DNA of 33,525 nucleotides from Bacteroidales bacterium (GTDB lineage: Bacteria; Bacteroidota; Bacteroidia; Bacteroidales; P3). A program made the translations under genes and the position numbers. Positions 16,239 to 24,646 of this stretch are shown one piece after another; positions within the stretch are counted from its first letter, which is position 1, and every line of letters begins with the position of its first letter. The notes below the pieces were generated by a model. It was not told the DNA's origin. It worked only from the letters and a program-made list of their open reading frames with translations, and searched no databases. Location: contig JAIKVZ010000005.1 of assembly GCA_024685285.1 (NCBI GenBank), positions 1 to 33,525 on the forward strand, in the 5' to 3' direction.

Positions 16239-18308
16239 ATGGACTTCAAGCTGAAATCGGATTTCGCGCCCATGGGCGACCAGCCAGAGGCCATCCGCCA
16301 GCTTGTGGAGGGTGTGCGTAGCGGCCAGCGTGCCCAGGTGCTACAGGGTGTGACCGGCAGCGGCAAGACCTTTACTGTGGCCAATGTTATTCAGGAGCTC
16401 AACCGCCCGACCCTTGTGATGAGCCACAACAAGACCCTCGCGGCTCAGCTCTACGGCGAGTTCAAGCAGTTTTTCCCCGACAACGCGGTGGAGTATTTTG
16501 TGAGCTACTACGACTATTACCAGCCAGAGGCTTACATTGCCGCCACCAATACCTACATCGAGAAGGACTTGGACATCAATGACGAACTGGAGAAGCTGCG
16601 TCTGCGTGCTTCATCGGCGTTGCTCAGTGGCCGACGCGACGTCATTGTAGTCAGTTCGGTGAGCTGTATTTACGGTATCGGCAATCCGGACGAGTTCAAA
16701 AGGGGAACCATCCACTTGCGCAAGGGCGAACGTATGGGCCGCGACCAGTTGCTGTTGCGTCTCCTTGACGCTCAGTATGTCCGCAACGAGATTGAGTTTG
16801 TCAACGGCCGCTTCCGCGTCAAGGGCGACACGGTCGATGTCTACCCCTCGTTTGCCGATTTCTGCTATCGTATCTGCTTTTGGGACGACGAGATTGAGAC
16901 GCTTGAGAGTTTCGACCCAGTGAGCGGCCAGCGGCTTGACCGTTTCGACGAGGTAGTGCTTTATCCAGCCTCGAACTTCCTAACTTCTAAGGAGACCATG
17001 GCCGATGCCTTGTTGCAAATACAGCACGATATGTACGAGCGTCGCGACTACCTTGCCTCTATCGGCAAAGGTTTGGAGGCTAAGCGTCTTGAGGAGCGGG
17101 TGAACTACGACGTCGAGATGATACAGGAGATTGGCTATTGCTCCGGAATTGAGAACTACAGCCGCTATTTCGATGGTCGCGCCCCAGGCAGTCGTCCGTT
17201 CTGCCTCATTGACTATTTCCCCGACGATTTTCTGCTTGTTGTCGACGAGAGCCACGTCACCGTGCCACAAATCGGCGCTATGTATGGTGGCGACCGCTCA
17301 CGCAAGACTTCGTTGGTAGAGTATGGCTTCCGCCTCCCGTCGGCCCTCGACAACCGTCCGCTAAAATACGACGAGTTCTACGCCCTCACGGGTCAGACCA
17401 TATACATCTCTGCGACGCCGGCCGACTACGAATTGCGCGAAGCCGAGGGCGTTGTTGTCGAGCAGGTGATACGCCCCACCGGGCTGCTCGACCCCGTGGT
17501 GGAGGTGCGACCGGCTGTGAGCCAGGTCGACGACCTGCTGGATGAGATTGAAAATACCGTCGATAAAGGCGAGCGCGTGCTTGTGACCACCCTCACCAAG
17601 CGCATGGCCGAAGAACTTACCACCTACCTCACCAACCTCGGGATACGCAGCAAGTACATCCACAGCGATATTGAAACCCTTGAGCGTGTTGAGATTATGC
17701 GCGACCTGCGTATGGGCGTATTCGATGTGCTGGTTGGCGTCAACCTGCTGCGCGAAGGGCTTGACTTGCCCGAAGTGTCGCTTGTGGCCATTCTCGATGC
17801 CGATAAAGAGGGTTTCCTGCGCAGCGACCGAGCCCTCATCCAAACCATTGGGCGTGCGGCGCGCAACGTGCATAGCAAGGCTATACTCTATGGCGACATC
17901 ATCACAGGCTCAATGCAGCGTGCCATAGACCTTACCAATCGCCATCGCGAGAAGCAGATACGCTACAACCTCGAGCACGGTATCGTCCCGCGTCAGATTG
18001 TCAAGAGCACCGAGGCCATCATTGGCTCCACCAGCGTTATCGAGCTTGCCGCCGAGGAGCGTGGCCTGCCAGCCGAACCACGTCGGCAGCATAATATGGC
18101 TGCAGAAACTTCAGAGGTGTATGGCAAACCAGTTGCAAAGGAGCCCGACATGGCAATAATAGGCAAAACCAAGGAACAGCTGCGCAAAGAGATACGCGAC
18201 AGGCAACGCCTCATGCAACAGGCCGCCAAGGAGATGGATTTCATGGCCGCTGCCCGCTACCGCGACGAGATAAAGGCCATGCAGGCAGCTCTCGAAGGGG
18301 CGCGTTGA
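16239..18308 (+). CDS. uvrB: Excinuclease ABC subunit B (UvrB)
   Basis: UvrB is the damage-verifying helicase-like subunit of nucleotide excision repair; it loads with UvrA and recruits UvrC. The 689-residue protein starts MDFKLKSDFAPMGDQPEAI. It has Walker A GVTGSGKT (37-44), the DNA-clamping beta-hairpin region YYDYYQPEAYIA...IEKD, a Walker B-type VVDESH near 335, helicase motifs V and VI (GVNLLREGLDLPEVSLVAI and QTIGRAARN), and a C-terminal UVR domain (about 645-682, LRKEIRDRQRLMQQAAKEMDF) for contact with UvrC. An upstream ATG at 16212 would add nine unusual residues (MPVFFVNIF). All expected motifs are present and length is normal. Confidence 0.97.
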   Translation: MDFKLKSDFAPMGDQPEAIRQLVEGVRSGQRAQVLQGVTGSGKTFTVANVIQELNRPTLVMSHNKTLAAQLYGEFKQFFPDNAVEYFVSYYDYYQPEAYIAATNTYIEKDLDINDELEKLRLRASSALLSGRRDVIVVSSVSCIYGIGNPDEFKRGTIHLRKGERMGRDQLLLRLLDAQYVRNEIEFVNGRFRVKGDTVDVYPSFADFCYRICFWDDEIETLESFDPVSGQRLDRFDEVVLYPASNFLTSKETMADALLQIQHDMYERRDYLASIGKGLEAKRLEERVNYDVEMIQEIGYCSGIENYSRYFDGRAPGSRPFCLIDYFPDDFLLVVDESHVTVPQIGAMYGGDRSRKTSLVEYGFRLPSALDNRPLKYDEFYALTGQTIYISATPADYELREAEGVVVEQVIRPTGLLDPVVEVRPAVSQVDDLLDEIENTVDKGERVLVTTLTKRMAEELTTYLTNLGIRSKYIHSDIETLERVEIMRDLRMGVFDVLVGVNLLREGLDLPEVSLVAILDADKEGFLRSDRALIQTIGRAARNVHSKAILYGDIITGSMQRAIDLTNRHREKQIRYNLEHGIVPRQIVKSTEAIIGSTSVIELAAEERGLPAEPRRQHNMAAETSEVYGKPVAKEPDMAIIGKTKEQLRKEIRDRQRLMQQAAKEMDFMAAARYRDEIKAMQAALEGAR

Positions 18309-18352
18309 CCTCATTTTTTTCGGGTTCAGTCTCGTAGTTTGATTTTTTTTCG

Positions 18353-18360
18353 TAAATTTG
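18353..18360 (+). promoter_or_regulatory. -7 box before the HPr-kinase-like gene
   Basis: TAAATTTG matches TAnnTTTG. A TTTG lies 11 nt upstream (18338-18341), closer than the usual 19, so the -33 element is doubtful. The start codon is 43 nt further on. Confidence 0.45.
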
Positions 18361-18403
18361 CAAAGTCGAAACAGCGCCGTGCGGCGCGTAACAAACAGAC
18401 ACA

Positions 18404-19264
18404 GTGACAAACATCTGCTATAGTATTGCCGGCAAGACTGTCGAGGTCGAGGCCGGAAGGTGCGTTGAGGTTCTGCGGGCGCTGCCTGGTTTCGACGTTT
18501 TTGAAATCAAGCCGTGCAAAGCCGACCTCAAGGTGTCAATGGACTGTGCATTGGCGCTGCCGCATATCAAGCCAGTCCACACTTTCGACTTTGCCGAGGG
18601 TGGCTACCGTTGTGCCTTCTATGCCGAGACAGGAGTCCACTGGTTTGTTATGGAGAACGGTAGTGGCGGCCATTACATACTTCGCTATGAAGGTGGCAAC
18701 GAGGTCCAAACTACATTTATTGACGACCCGGCGGCGTTGCGTTTCATTCTCTGGATGGCGATGGCTATGTATGGCGGTACGCGCGACACTGCGCCGGTGC
18801 ACGCAGCCTGCGTGTGCCAAGGTGGTAGGGGATACCTCTTCCTTGGCGAGTCGGGCACCGGCAAGAGCACACATGCCAGTCTGTGGCTGAGGCATATCGA
18901 GGGTTCGACCTTGCTCAACGACGACAGTCCTATCGTGACTGTAAACACTGCAGTCCCAATGGTCTACGGCTCGCCATGGAGTGGCAAGACGCCATGCTTC
19001 CACAATCAAGGCCTGCCCATAGGCGGCATAGTGCGTCTGCATCAAGCTCAGGTCAACAGTATTGAGAGGCTTGGCACCCTGCGCGCTTTGGCCGCAGTGG
19101 AGCCTTCGCTGCCGCCTGCGTTGCGCTACGACACGGTTTACGCTGATGGCAGGATGTCGATGGCAAGCCGGCTTATAGGGTCTGTGAACGTGTTCAGTAT
19201 GAACTGTTTACCTAATGAGGACGCTGCACGTATGTGTTTTGATGCTTGTGCGGCCATGTTATAG
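18404..19264 (+). CDS. HPr-kinase-like (HprK fold) P-loop protein
   Basis: This 286-residue cytosolic protein has the C-terminal fold signature of HPr kinase/PEP carboxykinase relatives. The Walker A P-loop is GESGTGKST (148-156), followed by LNDDSP (171-176) in place of the HprK Asp-Asp catalytic motif, and a later GSPWSGKTP segment with GGIVRLHQA. The N-terminal half (1-130) matches neither the HprK N-domain nor a known sensor. Relatives in other genomes sit in peptide-modification or wall-linked loci, but no HPr, PqqD-like or precursor-peptide gene is visible here. Start is GTG at 18404; no nearby ATG gives a complete N-terminus. It is convergent with the radical SAM gene across a repeat-filled gap. 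Substrate is unknown. Confidence 0.75.
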   Translation: MTNICYSIAGKTVEVEAGRCVEVLRALPGFDVFEIKPCKADLKVSMDCALALPHIKPVHTFDFAEGGYRCAFYAETGVHWFVMENGSGGHYILRYEGGNEVQTTFIDDPAALRFILWMAMAMYGGTRDTAPVHAACVCQGGRGYLFLGESGTGKSTHASLWLRHIEGSTLLNDDSPIVTVNTAVPMVYGSPWSGKTPCFHNQGLPIGGIVRLHQAQVNSIERLGTLRALAAVEPSLPPALRYDTVYADGRMSMASRLIGSVNVFSMNCLPNEDAARMCFDACAAML

Positions 19265-19265
19265 C

Positions 19266-19309
19266 GGTGTTGACCCGATGTCAACCCGACCTTAACCCGA
19301 ACCTAACCT
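19266..19309 (-). repeat. 11-bp repeat array, intergenic copy A
   Basis: Read on the minus strand, four head-to-tail 11-bp units occupy this gap: AGGTTAGGTTC, GGGTTAAGGTC, GGGTTGACATC and GGGTCAACACC. A 28-bp part (19281-19308) is identical, in inverse orientation, to 29060-29087. It fills the space between the convergent HprK-like and radical SAM genes; no ordinary terminator was found there. Confidence 0.8.
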
Positions 19310-19334
19310 ATTTAAAACGCTGTATTATAGCGAG

Positions 19335-20090
19335 TTATCCTTTGATTTGTACCTTAAACCCCTCAGTTATAATGGGTTGCAGCAGTTTTTCCATCTCTGC
19401 GGCGGTGATTTTTTGCAGGTTTTGGGCTGGGGTGGGGCGGTCTATGGTGTAGGCCATCACTTCGCGTGGACGCAGGCGGCGCACTATGTCTATCAAACCG
19501 TCAACCACTTCGGGCATTGAGGAGTCGAAGTCGGGACTGCGCAGGAAACATATTTGCAATACGAAGTTGCCCTCGAACTGCATGAGCGCCTCGACAACTC
19601 TGTTTACGTCGTAGCCCGGTGCCGGCTGGTTTATCTTGGCGGCGAGCTCGTTGGTTGGGGCGTCGATTTTCATTATGGGGTTGTCGACCTTTTTTAGGAC
19701 GGCCATCACCTGCGGCAGGTGGGCTCGGGTGGCGTTGCTGAGCACCGACACTTTGGCTGCCGGATAGTATGTGTCGCGCAGGCGCAGTGTGTCGTCGATA
19801 ATCTGTGCAAACTCGGGGTTGAGGGTGGGTTCGCCGTCGCCGCTGAAGGTGATTGAGTCGACCGGCGTGCTGTTTTGTTGCAGTTCTTTGAGTTTGGCTT
19901 CCAAGTCGGTGCGCACCTTCTCAGCGGTGGGTAGCTGGGTGTCGTTGCGGCCGTCGCGGTTCCAGCCGCACTCGCAGTAAATGCAGTCGAAGTTGCACAG
20001 TTTGCCTTCCTCTGGCAGCAGGTTGATGCCCAACGAACTGCCCAAACGGCGGCTGAATATTGGTCCGAAAACAGTTTTTTCTCTCAACAT
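19335..20090 (-). CDS. Radical SAM protein (COG0731-like)
   Basis: This 251-residue protein carries the CX3CX2C iron-sulfur motif of radical SAM enzymes at Cys32, Cys36 and Cys39 (LCNFDCIYCECG), preceded by GPIFSRRLGSSLGINLLP. ITFSGDGEPTLNP supplies the SAM-contacting GGE-like motif. VSVLSNAT, IMKIDAP and FVLQICFL follow as the barrel strands. The layout fits the small COG0731 group related to TYW1/wyosine-type enzymes, widely present in Bacteroidota and of unproven function. ATG at 20090 was chosen because the upstream open frame overlaps the SMR gene in another frame and is not protein-like. It starts 11 nt after the SMR gene and is last in the purH-mreB unit. Confidence 0.9.
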   Translation of the reverse strand: MLREKTVFGPIFSRRLGSSLGINLLPEEGKLCNFDCIYCECGWNRDGRNDTQLPTAEKVRTDLEAKLKELQQNSTPVDSITFSGDGEPTLNPEFAQIIDDTLRLRDTYYPAAKVSVLSNATRAHLPQVMAVLKKVDNPIMKIDAPTNELAAKINQPAPGYDVNRVVEALMQFEGNFVLQICFLRSPDFDSSMPEVVDGLIDIVRRLRPREVMAYTIDRPTPAQNLQKITAAEMEKLLQPIITEGFKVQIKG

Positions 20091-20101
20091 GGCTTTAGTC
20101 T

Positions 20102-20431
20102 TTATGCTTTTGAGCCGGTTATCTCTATGCCTACTATTCCTATGAGTATCATTGTGGCAAAGAATATGCGCCAGAACGAGGCGGAGTCGCCAAACATGAG
20201 CAGTCCGATGACGAATGTCCCCACGGCGCCTATGCCTGTCCAGATAATGTAGGCCGTGCTTATGGGTATGGCTTTCTGTGCCAAGTACAGGAACACGCCG
20301 CTCAGTGCCATGCTCAACGCCGAGACCGCGAGCCACAGGGCCATACGGTCGTGGTGCAGGCTGGCCAACTTGAAACCGAGCGGCCAACCCATCTCGAACA
20401 GGGTCGCCACTGTGAGGTAGATCCAGTGCAT
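20102..20431 (-). CDS. SMR-family small multidrug/guanidinium exporter
   Basis: This 109-residue inner-membrane protein has four hydrophobic helices. The essential helix-1 acidic residue is Glu13 in LFEMGWPLGFK, matching the conserved Glu of EmrE and Gdx/SugE that couples proton and cation exchange. Helix 2-3 shows LYLAQKAIPISTAYIIWTGIGAVGT, a strong SMR signature. Its opening (TLFEMGWPLGFKLA) is closer to the Gdx/SugE branch, which exports guanidinium, than to EmrE, but the split cannot be settled by eye. It starts only 16 nt after mreB, at the place where mreC is normally found in this order. Confidence 0.93.
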   Translation of the reverse strand: MHWIYLTVATLFEMGWPLGFKLASLHHDRMALWLAVSALSMALSGVFLYLAQKAIPISTAYIIWTGIGAVGTFVIGLLMFGDSASFWRIFFATMILIGIVGIEITGSKA

Positions 20432-20447
20432 AGCGGCTTGCCTTGGT

Positions 20448-21473
20448 TTATCGAATCAGGAACGAGAACTTGTTGAAGTTCTTCAGAGCAATGCCAGTGC
20501 CGCGTGCCACAGCGCGCAGTGGGTCTTCGGCAATGTGTACTTGCAGTTTGGTTTTCGACGATATACGGGTGTCGAGGCCGCGCAGCAGTGCACCGCCGCC
20601 GGCAAGGTATATGCCGTTGCGGTATATATCGCCTGCCAGTTCTGGCGGGGTGTTGGCAAGGGTGTCGAGTACAGCCTGTTCAATGCGGGCCACCGATTTG
20701 TCGAGGGCGTGGGCAATCTCCTTGTAGTTCACAGAGACCTCCTTGGGCAGGCCGGTCATGAGGTCGCGGCCCAGGGTGCGGTAGTCCTCTGGCGGGTCGT
20801 CGAGGTCGGACACAGCTGCGCCAACGGCAATTTTGACCTTCTCGGCGGTGCGCTCGCCAATGATCATGTTGTGTTGCTTCTTCATGTATTCCACCACGTT
20901 CTCGTTGAACTCGTCGCCGGCAACGCGTATGGAGTTGCTGCAGATGATGCCGCCGAGGGAGATGACGGCAATTTCGGCGGTGCCGCCTCCAATGTCGACC
21001 ACCATGTGGCCTTCGGGTTCAAGCACGTCTATGCCTATGCCAATGGCGGCGGCCATGGGCTCGTGGATCATGCGTATCTCCTTGGCTCCAGCCTGCTCGG
21101 CGCTTTCGCGCACGGCGCGTTCCTCAACATTGGTGATACCCGAAGGTATGCATATGACCATGCGCAGGGCCGGCGGCATGAAAGCGCGTGCGGCCTGGGT
21201 CATGCCAATGAGCTCGCGTATAAGGTGCTGAGCCATCTCGAAATCGGCTATAACGCCGCCGCGCAAGGGGCGTACGGTTTCGATGTTCTTGTTGTCGGTT
21301 TTGCCCGACATCTGCTGGGCGCGTTTTCCCACGGCAATGATTTTGCCGTTGGTGCGGTCGACGGCCACAATAGAGGGCTCGTCAATAACGACCTGGTCGT
21401 TGTATATTACTATGGAGTTGGCGGTACCGAGGTCCATTGCCACCTCGCGGTTGAAAAGTGAAAGCAGTCCCAT
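20448..21473 (-). CDS. mreB: Rod shape-determining protein MreB
   Basis: MreB is the actin-like cytoskeletal protein that directs side-wall peptidoglycan synthesis. The 341-residue protein shows phosphate-1 MDLGTANS (13-20), phosphate-2 VDIGGGTAE (159-167), and the adenosine motif YLAGGGALLRGLD (289-301), all in normal spacing. In many Bacteroidales the gene order is purH-mreB-mreC-mreD-mrdA-rodA. Here purH is upstream as expected (79-nt gap, no obvious separate promoter), but an SMR transporter and a radical SAM gene follow instead of mreC. The protein itself is complete, so mreC/D may have moved elsewhere or been lost. Confidence 0.97.
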   Translation of the reverse strand: MGLLSLFNREVAMDLGTANSIVIYNDQVVIDEPSIVAVDRTNGKIIAVGKRAQQMSGKTDNKNIETVRPLRGGVIADFEMAQHLIRELIGMTQAARAFMPPALRMVICIPSGITNVEERAVRESAEQAGAKEIRMIHEPMAAAIGIGIDVLEPEGHMVVDIGGGTAEIAVISLGGIICSNSIRVAGDEFNENVVEYMKKQHNMIIGERTAEKVKIAVGAAVSDLDDPPEDYRTLGRDLMTGLPKEVSVNYKEIAHALDKSVARIEQAVLDTLANTPPELAGDIYRNGIYLAGGGALLRGLDTRISSKTKLQVHIAEDPLRAVARGTGIALKNFNKFSFLIR

Positions 21474-21552
21474 AACTGTCTTATGCTATTGTTAATCTAA
21501 TTATCTTACGCAGGTTTTTACAAAAAGTTTCGTTTTTCTTGCCGGTAGTGCT

Positions 21553-23082
21553 TTAGTGCTTGAAATGGCGCTTGCCGGTTATGGCCATGCCCATAGCGTT
21601 CTTCTCGCAGTAGTCAATGCTGTCTTGGTCGTGGATGGAGCCGCCTGGGTGAGCCACGGCGGCAATGCCGGCCTGGTGGGCAATCTCGACGCAGTCGGGG
21701 AAGGGGAAGAAGGCATCGCTGGCCATCACGGCACCGTTAAGGTCGAAGCCGAAACTTTGGGCTTTGGCAATGGCTTGGCGCAGGGCGTCGACACGGCTGG
21801 TCTGGCCGGTGCCGCTGGCCAAAAGCTGACCGTTTTTGGCCAGCACTATGGCGTTGCTCTTGGTGTGTTTGACGAGTATTGTGGCGAAAGCCAGGTCCTC
21901 GGCCTGCTCTTTGGTGATCTTGGTGCTGGTCACGCTCTGCTGCATGTCGGCGGCGGTGGGCACCACGTTGTCGCGGTCCTGCACAAGCACGCCGTCGAGC
22001 ACCGAGCGGAACATCGGGTCGGCCATACGGAAGCCTTTGCGGCGCAGTATGATGCGGTTCTTCTTGCCGCGCAGCACCGTTAGGGCCTCATCGTCGTAGT
22101 TGGGAGCTATGCATACTTCGAAGAATATCTTGTGCATCTCGTCGGCCACCTCTCTAGTCACCTTTTGGTTGGTGATGAGCACACCGCCGAAAGCACTGAC
22201 GGGGTCACCGGCAAGGGCGTCCTTCCAGGCCTCGATGAGGGTGGGGCGTACTGCCATGCCGCAGGCGTTGTTGTGCTTGAGGATTGCAAAAGCGGTCTGG
22301 CCGTCGAAATCGTCAATCAAAGCACAGGCGGCGTCGATGTCGCCAAGGTTGTTGTAGCTTATCTCCTTGCCATTCAGCTTGTCGAAACAGGCCTCCAAGT
22401 TGCCATAGAAGACGCCTTTCTGGTGGGGGTTCTCGCCATAGCGCAGCACCTCGCCGTGCTTGCAACTCTGCTTGAAGACCGGCAGATTCTCAGTCTTGTT
22501 GAAATGGTTGAAGATGGCTGTGTCGTAGTGGCTGCTGACGTTGAAGGCATAGGCTGCAAAATGGTGGCGCTGTTCGAGGGTAGTGCAGCCGTCCTGTTCG
22601 GTGTATATCTTGAGAAATTCGGCATAGTGGTCCACGGCGGGCACTATGACAACGTCGTTGAAATTCTTGGCGGCGGCGCGTATGAGGCTGATGCCGCCGA
22701 TGTCTATCTTCTCAATGATGTCCTGCTCAGTGGCGCCACTGGCCACGGTCTGCTCGAAGGGGTAGAGATCGACTATAACGAGGTCGATTTCAGGTATCTC
22801 GTATTCGGCCAACTGCTCGCCATCGCTGTACATATCGCGGCGTGCCAGAATGCCGCCAAACACCTTGGGGTGCAGGGTCTTGACGCGGCCGCCGAGGATG
22901 GAGGGGTAGCCGGTGAGGCTTTCCACCGCCACTGGCTGGATGCCGAGACCTTCAATAAATTTTTGGGTTCCGCCGGTGGAGTAGATTGTCACCCCTTGGG
23001 CGTCGAGAGCTTTTACGATGTCTTCGAGTCCGTCCTTATAGAAGACCGACACGAGGGCTGATTTTATCTTTTTTGATTCCAT
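21553..23082 (-). CDS. purH: Bifunctional PurH (AICAR transformylase/IMP cyclohydrolase)
   Basis: PurH performs the last two steps of IMP synthesis: formylation of AICAR with 10-formyl-THF, then ring closure. The 509-residue enzyme has an N-terminal MGS-like cyclohydrolase domain (IYSTGGTQKFIEGLG, GYPSILGGRVKTLHPKV, KIDIGGISLIRAAAKN) and a C-terminal transformylase domain with LRYGENPHQKG, AILKHNNACGMA, a DPVSAFGGV segment and the final AHPGGSIHDQDS...MTGKRHFKH-type ending (here MAITGKRHFKH). All expected motifs and the normal length are present. A promoter about 85 nt upstream leaves a leader of some 80 nt, and mreB follows in the same direction. Confidence 0.98.
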   Translation of the reverse strand: MESKKIKSALVSVFYKDGLEDIVKALDAQGVTIYSTGGTQKFIEGLGIQPVAVESLTGYPSILGGRVKTLHPKVFGGILARRDMYSDGEQLAEYEIPEIDLVIVDLYPFEQTVASGATEQDIIEKIDIGGISLIRAAAKNFNDVVIVPAVDHYAEFLKIYTEQDGCTTLEQRHHFAAYAFNVSSHYDTAIFNHFNKTENLPVFKQSCKHGEVLRYGENPHQKGVFYGNLEACFDKLNGKEISYNNLGDIDAACALIDDFDGQTAFAILKHNNACGMAVRPTLIEAWKDALAGDPVSAFGGVLITNQKVTREVADEMHKIFFEVCIAPNYDDEALTVLRGKKNRIILRRKGFRMADPMFRSVLDGVLVQDRDNVVPTAADMQQSVTSTKITKEQAEDLAFATILVKHTKSNAIVLAKNGQLLASGTGQTSRVDALRQAIAKAQSFGFDLNGAVMASDAFFPFPDCVEIAHQAGIAAVAHPGGSIHDQDSIDYCEKNAMGMAITGKRHFKH

Positions 23083-23167
23083 TTATGACTGTTTTTTATA
23101 TAAAATATCTACATAAATTTCTGACAATATACCACTTGCGCGACATATTGCCCGAAACGCATACTTG

Positions 23168-23199
23168 CAAATATACGAAAAATCTTCGAATCTATCAAA
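23168..23199 (-). promoter_or_regulatory. Promoter of purH
   Basis: On the minus strand TTTG (23199-23196), a 20-nt spacer and TATATTTG (23175-23168) fit the consensus. Start would be near 23161, leaving a leader of about 80 nt. The divergent transporter -7 box lies only 19 bp away. Confidence 0.7.
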
Positions 23200-23217
23200 A
23201 AATTGAATTTTTTGTTG

Positions 23218-23225
23218 TATCTTTG
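23218..23225 (+). promoter_or_regulatory. -7 box before the NSS transporter
   Basis: TATCTTTG matches TAnnTTTG perfectly. No TTTG lies at the normal spacing; the upstream bases overlap the purH -33 region on the other strand. Confidence 0.55.
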
Positions 23226-23285
23226 CAGTCGGTTTGTGAGATATTCAGGCCTTGGAAAACAGGTTGAAATAAAACTATATTGGCT

Positions 23286-24638
23286 ATGTCTGAACATAAA
23301 AGAGAGAATTTTAGCTCCAAGTTGGGCATCATTGTAGCCACTGCCGGTTCGGCTTTGGGCTTGGGTAACATCTATCGCTTCCCGTGCGAGGCCGGTGCCA
23401 ATGGCGGAGGAGCTTTCCTGATAGTCTATCTGTGTCTTGCACTGCTTATCGGCACGCCGCTGATGATTAGCGAATTTGTCATCGGCCGCCGCTCAAGGTC
23501 CAACCCCGTGGGAGCTTTCCGCCGCCTTGCAGGCAAGAAAAACGCATGGCCTGTGGTCGGTTATATGGGTGTGCTATGTGCGTTCCTCATATTGGCTTTC
23601 TACACCACTGTGGCGGGATGGACGTTGGGCTATCTGGCCAAGTCGGTACTTAACCATTTTGCCGGGCAGGATTTGCCGCAGATACAGCAGCAGTTTGTCG
23701 ATTTCACAAACCATCAATGGTGGCCAATAGTGTGCCAGTTGGTGTTTTTGGCTCTCACTGCTTTAGTTGTTGCCCGTGGAGTCAAGGACGGTATTGAGAA
23801 GTGGTCGAAGGTGCTCATGCCGTTGTTGTTGGTCATCATGTTTGTGCTGTGTGTCAAGTCGCTGACTCTCAGTGGGGCAGGTGAGGGACTGCGCTTTTTC
23901 TTCAATCCTGATTTCTCGAAAATCAACGGGCGTGTGCTCATCAGTGCACTTGGCCAAAGTTTTTTTTCGCTTTCAATCGGCATGGGAGCTCTCATAACAT
24001 ACGGTTCCTATATTGGTAAGAACGACAATATGGCCAGTAGCGCCTTGGGTGTGGTGTTGGCCGACACCCTGGTGGCCGTCTTGGCTGGAATAGTAATATT
24101 TCCTGCGGCATTCACTTTCGGCATACAGCCCGAGGCCGGTGCCTCGCTGGCGTTCACCACATTGCCAATGGTTTTCCAGCAGATGTCGGGCGGTTATGTC
24201 TTCTGCCTTATGTTCTTCCTGCTGTTGGTAATTGCCACACTCACTTCGACCATCTCATTGCTCGAGGTTATTGTGGCGGCTTTTACTGAGGAATTGCAGC
24301 TTTCGCGTCCCAAGTCGGCCTGGATAGGCGCCGCCGCCACCGCTGTTATTGGGGTATTGGCAACGCTGAGTTTCCGCACAGGCAGTCCGCTGCACATTGG
24401 CAGCAGCACAGTGTTTGATTTGCTCGACCATGTGACGGCACTCTATATCATGCCTATCGGCGGCCTGCTTATCGTGATATTCGTTGGCTGGCGTATGAAG
24501 AAAGCCGACGTAATGGATGAACTGACCAACAATGGCAAACTGAGGGCAGGCATACGCAACGCAATCAGGCTCATTATCCGCTACTTGGCTCCTGTGGCCA
24601 TAGCAGTGATATTCATAAGCCAGCTTATTGGCAAGTAA
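23286..24638 (+). CDS. Sodium-dependent (NSS family) transporter
   Basis: This 450-residue inner-membrane symporter belongs to the neurotransmitter:sodium symporter family, whose bacterial members import amino acids with sodium (LeuT, MhsT). Helix 1 holds the substrate/sodium unwound region: GSALGLGNIYRFP (21-33) followed by NGGGAFLIVYL. About eleven hydrophobic helices can be counted, including FSLSIGMGALITYGSYIGK (helix 6 region) and the final LIIRYLAPVAIAVIFIS. ATG at 23286 was used; TTG two codons earlier is less likely. The 3' end lies only 8 nt from the convergent flavodoxin stop with no terminator seen. The substrate is probably an amino acid but not determinable here. Confidence 0.95.
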   Translation: MSEHKRENFSSKLGIIVATAGSALGLGNIYRFPCEAGANGGGAFLIVYLCLALLIGTPLMISEFVIGRRSRSNPVGAFRRLAGKKNAWPVVGYMGVLCAFLILAFYTTVAGWTLGYLAKSVLNHFAGQDLPQIQQQFVDFTNHQWWPIVCQLVFLALTALVVARGVKDGIEKWSKVLMPLLLVIMFVLCVKSLTLSGAGEGLRFFFNPDFSKINGRVLISALGQSFFSLSIGMGALITYGSYIGKNDNMASSALGVVLADTLVAVLAGIVIFPAAFTFGIQPEAGASLAFTTLPMVFQQMSGGYVFCLMFFLLLVIATLTSTISLLEVIVAAFTEELQLSRPKSAWIGAAATAVIGVLATLSFRTGSPLHIGSSTVFDLLDHVTALYIMPIGGLLIVIFVGWRMKKADVMDELTNNGKLRAGIRNAIRLIIRYLAPVAIAVIFISQLIGK

Positions 24639-24646
24639 AGTTGCCG

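Noticed and set aside
20535..21461. Long plus-strand open frame opposite mreB
   Set aside because: Antisense to mreB, low-complexity and without recognisable motifs.
22132..23061. Long plus-strand open frame opposite purH
   Set aside because: Antisense shadow of purH.
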